NCBI GenBank assembly: GCA_934408795.1
Contig: CAKRVQ010000055.1
Span: 1-6,785, forward strand
Length of the DNA stretch: 6,785 bases
From: an uncultured Eubacteriales bacterium
Lineage (GTDB): Bacteria > Bacillota > Clostridia > Oscillospirales > Acutalibacteraceae
Direction of reading: 5' to 3'
The notes beneath the pieces are model-generated. The model ran no database searches. It had not been told where the DNA came from and saw only the letters and a list, made by a program, of their open reading frames with translations. Position numbers and translations under genes: made by a program. Of this stretch, positions 4,330 through 6,785 are shown piece after piece. How positions within the stretch are numbered: the stretch's first letter is position 1; the number at the start of each line of letters is the position of its first letter.

Positions 4330-6182
4330 ACAATAAGGAACTTGAAAAAATACTGCTTACCGTTCAAAAACCCGGGAGATACACAGGCGGCGAACAGGGC
4401 AGTGTGGTCAAAGATAAAAGCAAGGTAGATGTAAGGTTCGCCTTCTGCTTTCCCGATACATATGAGGTCGGAATGTCGCATCTCGGAATAAAGATCCTCT
4501 ACTCCCAGTTTAATACATACGATTATGTGTGGTGCGAAAGAGTATTTGCTCCTTGGACGGATTTTGAGACGATAATGAGGGAAAAAGGCATACCCCTTTT
4601 CGCTCTTGAAAGTCTCGATCCCGTCGCCGATTTTGACATTATCGGTTTTACTCTTCAATATGAGCTTTCGTATACCAATGTGCTCAATATGCTTGACCTT
4701 GCGGGAATACCGATACATTCAGCAGACCGCAAAGGTCTTAAAAATATAGTTGTCGCAGGCGGACCGTGTACCTGTAATCCCGAACCGCTCGCCGACTTTA
4801 TAGATGTGTTCTTCCCCGGTGAGGGCGAAGAGGTCGATATGGAGTTTATCGATCTTTACCGCGAGCATAAAAAGCGCGGTTCATCGAAAGAGGAGTTTTT
4901 GCGCGAAGCTGCAAAGATAGAGGGAGTATATGTTCCCGCATTTTATGATGTCAGCTACAATCCGGACGGGACCGTCGAAAAATATACGCCCCGTGAGGGT
5001 GCCCCCGCAACCGTGAAGAAACGGATCATAAGGGATCTTGACGCAACATTTTATCCTTCGGAGTTGGTCGTGCCTTATATTGAAATAATCCATGACCGAG
5101 CGGTCGAAGAGGTCTTCAGAGGCTGCATCCGCGGTTGTCGTTTTTGCCAGGCGGGATATATTTACCGCCCCGTCAGGGAAAAAAGCTGGCGCACGATAGA
5201 TAAACAGGCGCACGATCTGTGCAGGAGCAGCGGGTATGAGGACATATCACTGTCATCGCTCAGCACGAGCGATTATACCGAGCTTGAACCGCTTCTCAAA
5301 TCAATGCTTGAGTGGAGCGAAAAGGAAAATGTCAGCATATCTCTTCCGAGTCTCAGAGTCGATAATTTTTCGGAAGAATTGCTTGAAAAGATAAAAAAGG
5401 TTAAAAAATCAGGCCTCACCTTTGCTCCCGAGGCGGGAACCCAGAGGCTCCGCGATGTTATCAATAAAAATGTCACCGAAGAGGAAATATTTCGTACCTG
5501 CAATACCGCTTTTATGGGCGGTTATACCAATGTGAAACTGTATTTTATGATGGGCCTCCCGACCGAAAACGACGACGACATAAGGGGAATAGCCGAGCTC
5601 GGTCAGAAAATAGTCGATCTGTATTATAAAAATCCGGACAAGCCTAAGGGCAGAGGAGTCACGGTGTCGGTAAGCCTTGCAACTTTCGTGCCCAAACCCT
5701 TTACACCGTTTGAGTTTGAACCGCAGATCACGAGCGATGAAATAGAAAGAAGACAAAAGCTGCTCGTTTCGTCACTCACTACCAAAAAAGTTCAGGTGAG
5801 TTGGCACGAATCGGATACAAGTCTGCTTGAAGGGGCCTTCGCGAGAGGAGACCGAAGACTCGGAGCGGTGCTTGAACGTGCCTTTGCGCTCGGTTGCAAA
5901 TTTGACTCGTGGGGTGAGTCTTTTGACTTTTCCAAGTGGATGCAGGCTTTTGAGGATTGCGGGCTCGATCCTGCTTTCTATGCAAACAGGACAAGAAGCT
6001 ATGACGAAATGATGCCGTGGGATCACCTGGATTTCTTTGTTTCCAAGAAATTCCTTATAAACGAGAACAAGCTTGCCCACGAGGAGAAAACAACGCCTAA
6101 CTGTCGTGAAAAATGCGCAGGCTGCGGAGCGGCGGTCTGCGGAGTCGGAGTGTGCTATGAGAAACGAAAGACTGATATTTGA
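4326..6182 (+). CDS. TIGR03960-family radical SAM protein
   Basis: The product has 618 residues, full length for this family. Residues 1-200 form a cobalamin-binding-like Rossmann region with the family's FPDTYEVGMSHLGIKILYS (42-60) and GGPCTCNPEPLADFID (145-160); no DxHxxG motif is visible, so B12, if bound, would not be held in the base-off/His-on form. The radical SAM core carries C267-x3-C271-x2-C274 (GCIRGCRFCQAG), which should bind a [4Fe-4S] cluster and S-adenosylmethionine. Later core strands include TFAPEAGTQRLRDVIN and KLYFMMGLPTE. The C-terminus has five cysteines (593, 597, 600, 605, 610), beginning with a second CxxxCxxC, a possible auxiliary cluster. The reaction is unknown. The downstream DUF2344 gene overlaps by 26 nt; in Clostridia this pair usually precedes rng and ribosomal protein genes rplU and rpmA, so a role in RNA or ribosome modification is a reasonable inference, not shown here. 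Confidence 0.95.
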   Translation: MNNKELEKILLTVQKPGRYTGGEQGSVVKDKSKVDVRFAFCFPDTYEVGMSHLGIKILYSQFNTYDYVWCERVFAPWTDFETIMREKGIPLFALESLDPVADFDIIGFTLQYELSYTNVLNMLDLAGIPIHSADRKGLKNIVVAGGPCTCNPEPLADFIDVFFPGEGEEVDMEFIDLYREHKKRGSSKEEFLREAAKIEGVYVPAFYDVSYNPDGTVEKYTPREGAPATVKKRIIRDLDATFYPSELVVPYIEIIHDRAVEEVFRGCIRGCRFCQAGYIYRPVREKSWRTIDKQAHDLCRSSGYEDISLSSLSTSDYTELEPLLKSMLEWSEKENVSISLPSLRVDNFSEELLEKIKKVKKSGLTFAPEAGTQRLRDVINKNVTEEEIFRTCNTAFMGGYTNVKLYFMMGLPTENDDDIRGIAELGQKIVDLYYKNPDKPKGRGVTVSVSLATFVPKPFTPFEFEPQITSDEIERRQKLLVSSLTTKKVQVSWHESDTSLLEGAFARGDRRLGAVLERAFALGCKFDSWGESFDFSKWMQAFEDCGLDPAFYANRTRSYDEMMPWDHLDFFVSKKFLINENKLAHEEKTTPNCREKCAGCGAAVCGVGVCYEKRKTDI

Positions 6183-6785
6183 AAAGACCGGAAGAATGAG
6201 ATTTATATCTCACCTCGATATCAATAAATACTTTATAAGACTGTTTCGCATGGCCGATGTGCCGATATGGTATACCGAGGGTTTCAGTCCGCACCCGTAT
6301 GTCTCCTTTGCACTTCCGCTTTCGCTCGGGTTTGAGAGCGTTTATGAAATTGCCGACCTTAAGATAACCGATGACGCGTATACGGATGAAATGCTGACTG
6401 CGGCTTTGAACAAAAAGGCAGTGCCGGGTATCAGGATCAGGGAGGCGTTTGAACCCATTTTGAAGGCAAAGTATGTCACTTGGTCGCAATATCTGATCGT
6501 GTTTGACAATGAAGAAGACCGCGACCAGTTTTTCGATTTTATCACGGGCGACCGAGTGATTGCCGACAAAACCAATAAAAAAGGAATCGTGAGCAGTGTT
6601 GACCTGACCGACCATATAAAGTGCCCCGTTAAAGAAAACACCGATGATGGTCCGTCGGTCGGTATGTGCCTGCCTTCGGGCAACGATCTGAGCCTCAATC
6701 CGACGCTTTGCTTTGATGCGTTCAAAAAGAGCAGCGGACGCGACCCCGATAAAAGGATCATCAGGACTCTTATCCTTGATAATGA
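6157..6785 (+). CDS. DUF2344 (TIGR03936) protein, 3' end missing
   Basis: The frame opens at ATG 6157 and stays open to the right edge, giving 209 visible residues; family members are usually somewhat longer (about 220-250), so only the end is missing. GGAG at 6147-6150, 6 nt before the ATG, supports the start, which lies inside the 3' end of the radical SAM gene in another frame. The N-terminus has the family signature: LIFEKTGRMRFISHLDINKYF (6-26), then TEGFSPHPYVSFALPLSLGFES (40-61). The function is unknown. In some genomes this domain is fused to the C-terminus of the TIGR03960 radical SAM protein, so the two very probably act together. The overlapping arrangement fits strict co-translation. 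Confidence 0.93.
   Translation, partial: MRNERLIFEKTGRMRFISHLDINKYFIRLFRMADVPIWYTEGFSPHPYVSFALPLSLGFESVYEIADLKITDDAYTDEMLTAALNKKAVPGIRIREAFEPILKAKYVTWSQYLIVFDNEEDRDQFFDFITGDRVIADKTNKKGIVSSVDLTDHIKCPVKENTDDGPSVGMCLPSGNDLSLNPTLCFDAFKKSSGRDPDKRIIRTLILDN

Noticed and set aside
1..6785. CRISPR array, insertion sequence or prophage
   Set aside because: No regularly spaced repeats, transposase or phage-type genes are visible.

Overview
The window looks like chromosomal DNA from a low-to-mid GC, spore-forming Firmicute of the class Clostridia, probably a gut-type Oscillospirales/Ruminococcaceae-like lineage. I infer this from three things: the smpB and tmRNA sequences, the pairing of an M23 (LytM) membrane protein with an M50 site-2 protease (the SpoIVFA/SpoIVFB arrangement), and the adjacent TIGR03960 radical SAM gene followed by a DUF2344/TIGR03936 gene. 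In many Clostridia that last pair sits just upstream of rng, rplU and rpmA. No species-level call is possible from the sequence alone.

Layout. (1) 1-1018, plus strand: 3' part of a gene for a glycosidase-like beta-propeller protein. (2) 1019-1333: non-coding, with a strong plus-strand terminator (1176-1205) and a run of further hairpins up to the 3' end of tmRNA. (3) 1334-2217, minus strand: the trans-translation module. smpB has its own near-consensus sigma-A promoter, and ssrA (tmRNA) begins only 6 nt after the smpB stop. The tmRNA encodes the tag (A)ANKNTVAYAA. (4) 2218-2537: non-coding, with a large imperfect fold-back, a perfect 12-bp hairpin, repeated GCGGCA/TGCCGC motifs and a candidate sigma-E-type promoter reading rightwards. 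(5) 2538-4066, plus strand: an M23/LytM membrane protein and an M50 intramembrane protease joined by a 4-nt ATGA overlap, a likely sporulation signalling pair. (6) 4067-4325: a candidate sigma-A promoter starting directly after the M50 stop, then a probable unannotated 45-codon Cys-rich ORF (4192-4329) that overlaps the next gene by ATGA. (7) 4326-6785, plus strand: TIGR03960 radical SAM protein, overlapped by 26 nt by a DUF2344 gene that runs off the right edge.

How the genes work together. SmpB and tmRNA together rescue stalled ribosomes. The M23/M50 pair matches the machinery that in Bacillus controls cleavage of pro-sigma-K at the forespore membrane. The radical SAM and DUF2344 proteins are a conserved, uncharacterised pair, probably acting on RNA or ribosomes judging by their usual neighbours. 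The most interesting unexplained items are the small Cys-rich ORF coupled to the radical SAM gene, the structured DNA between smpB and the M23 gene, and the intact metallopeptidase residues in the SpoIVFA-position protein.
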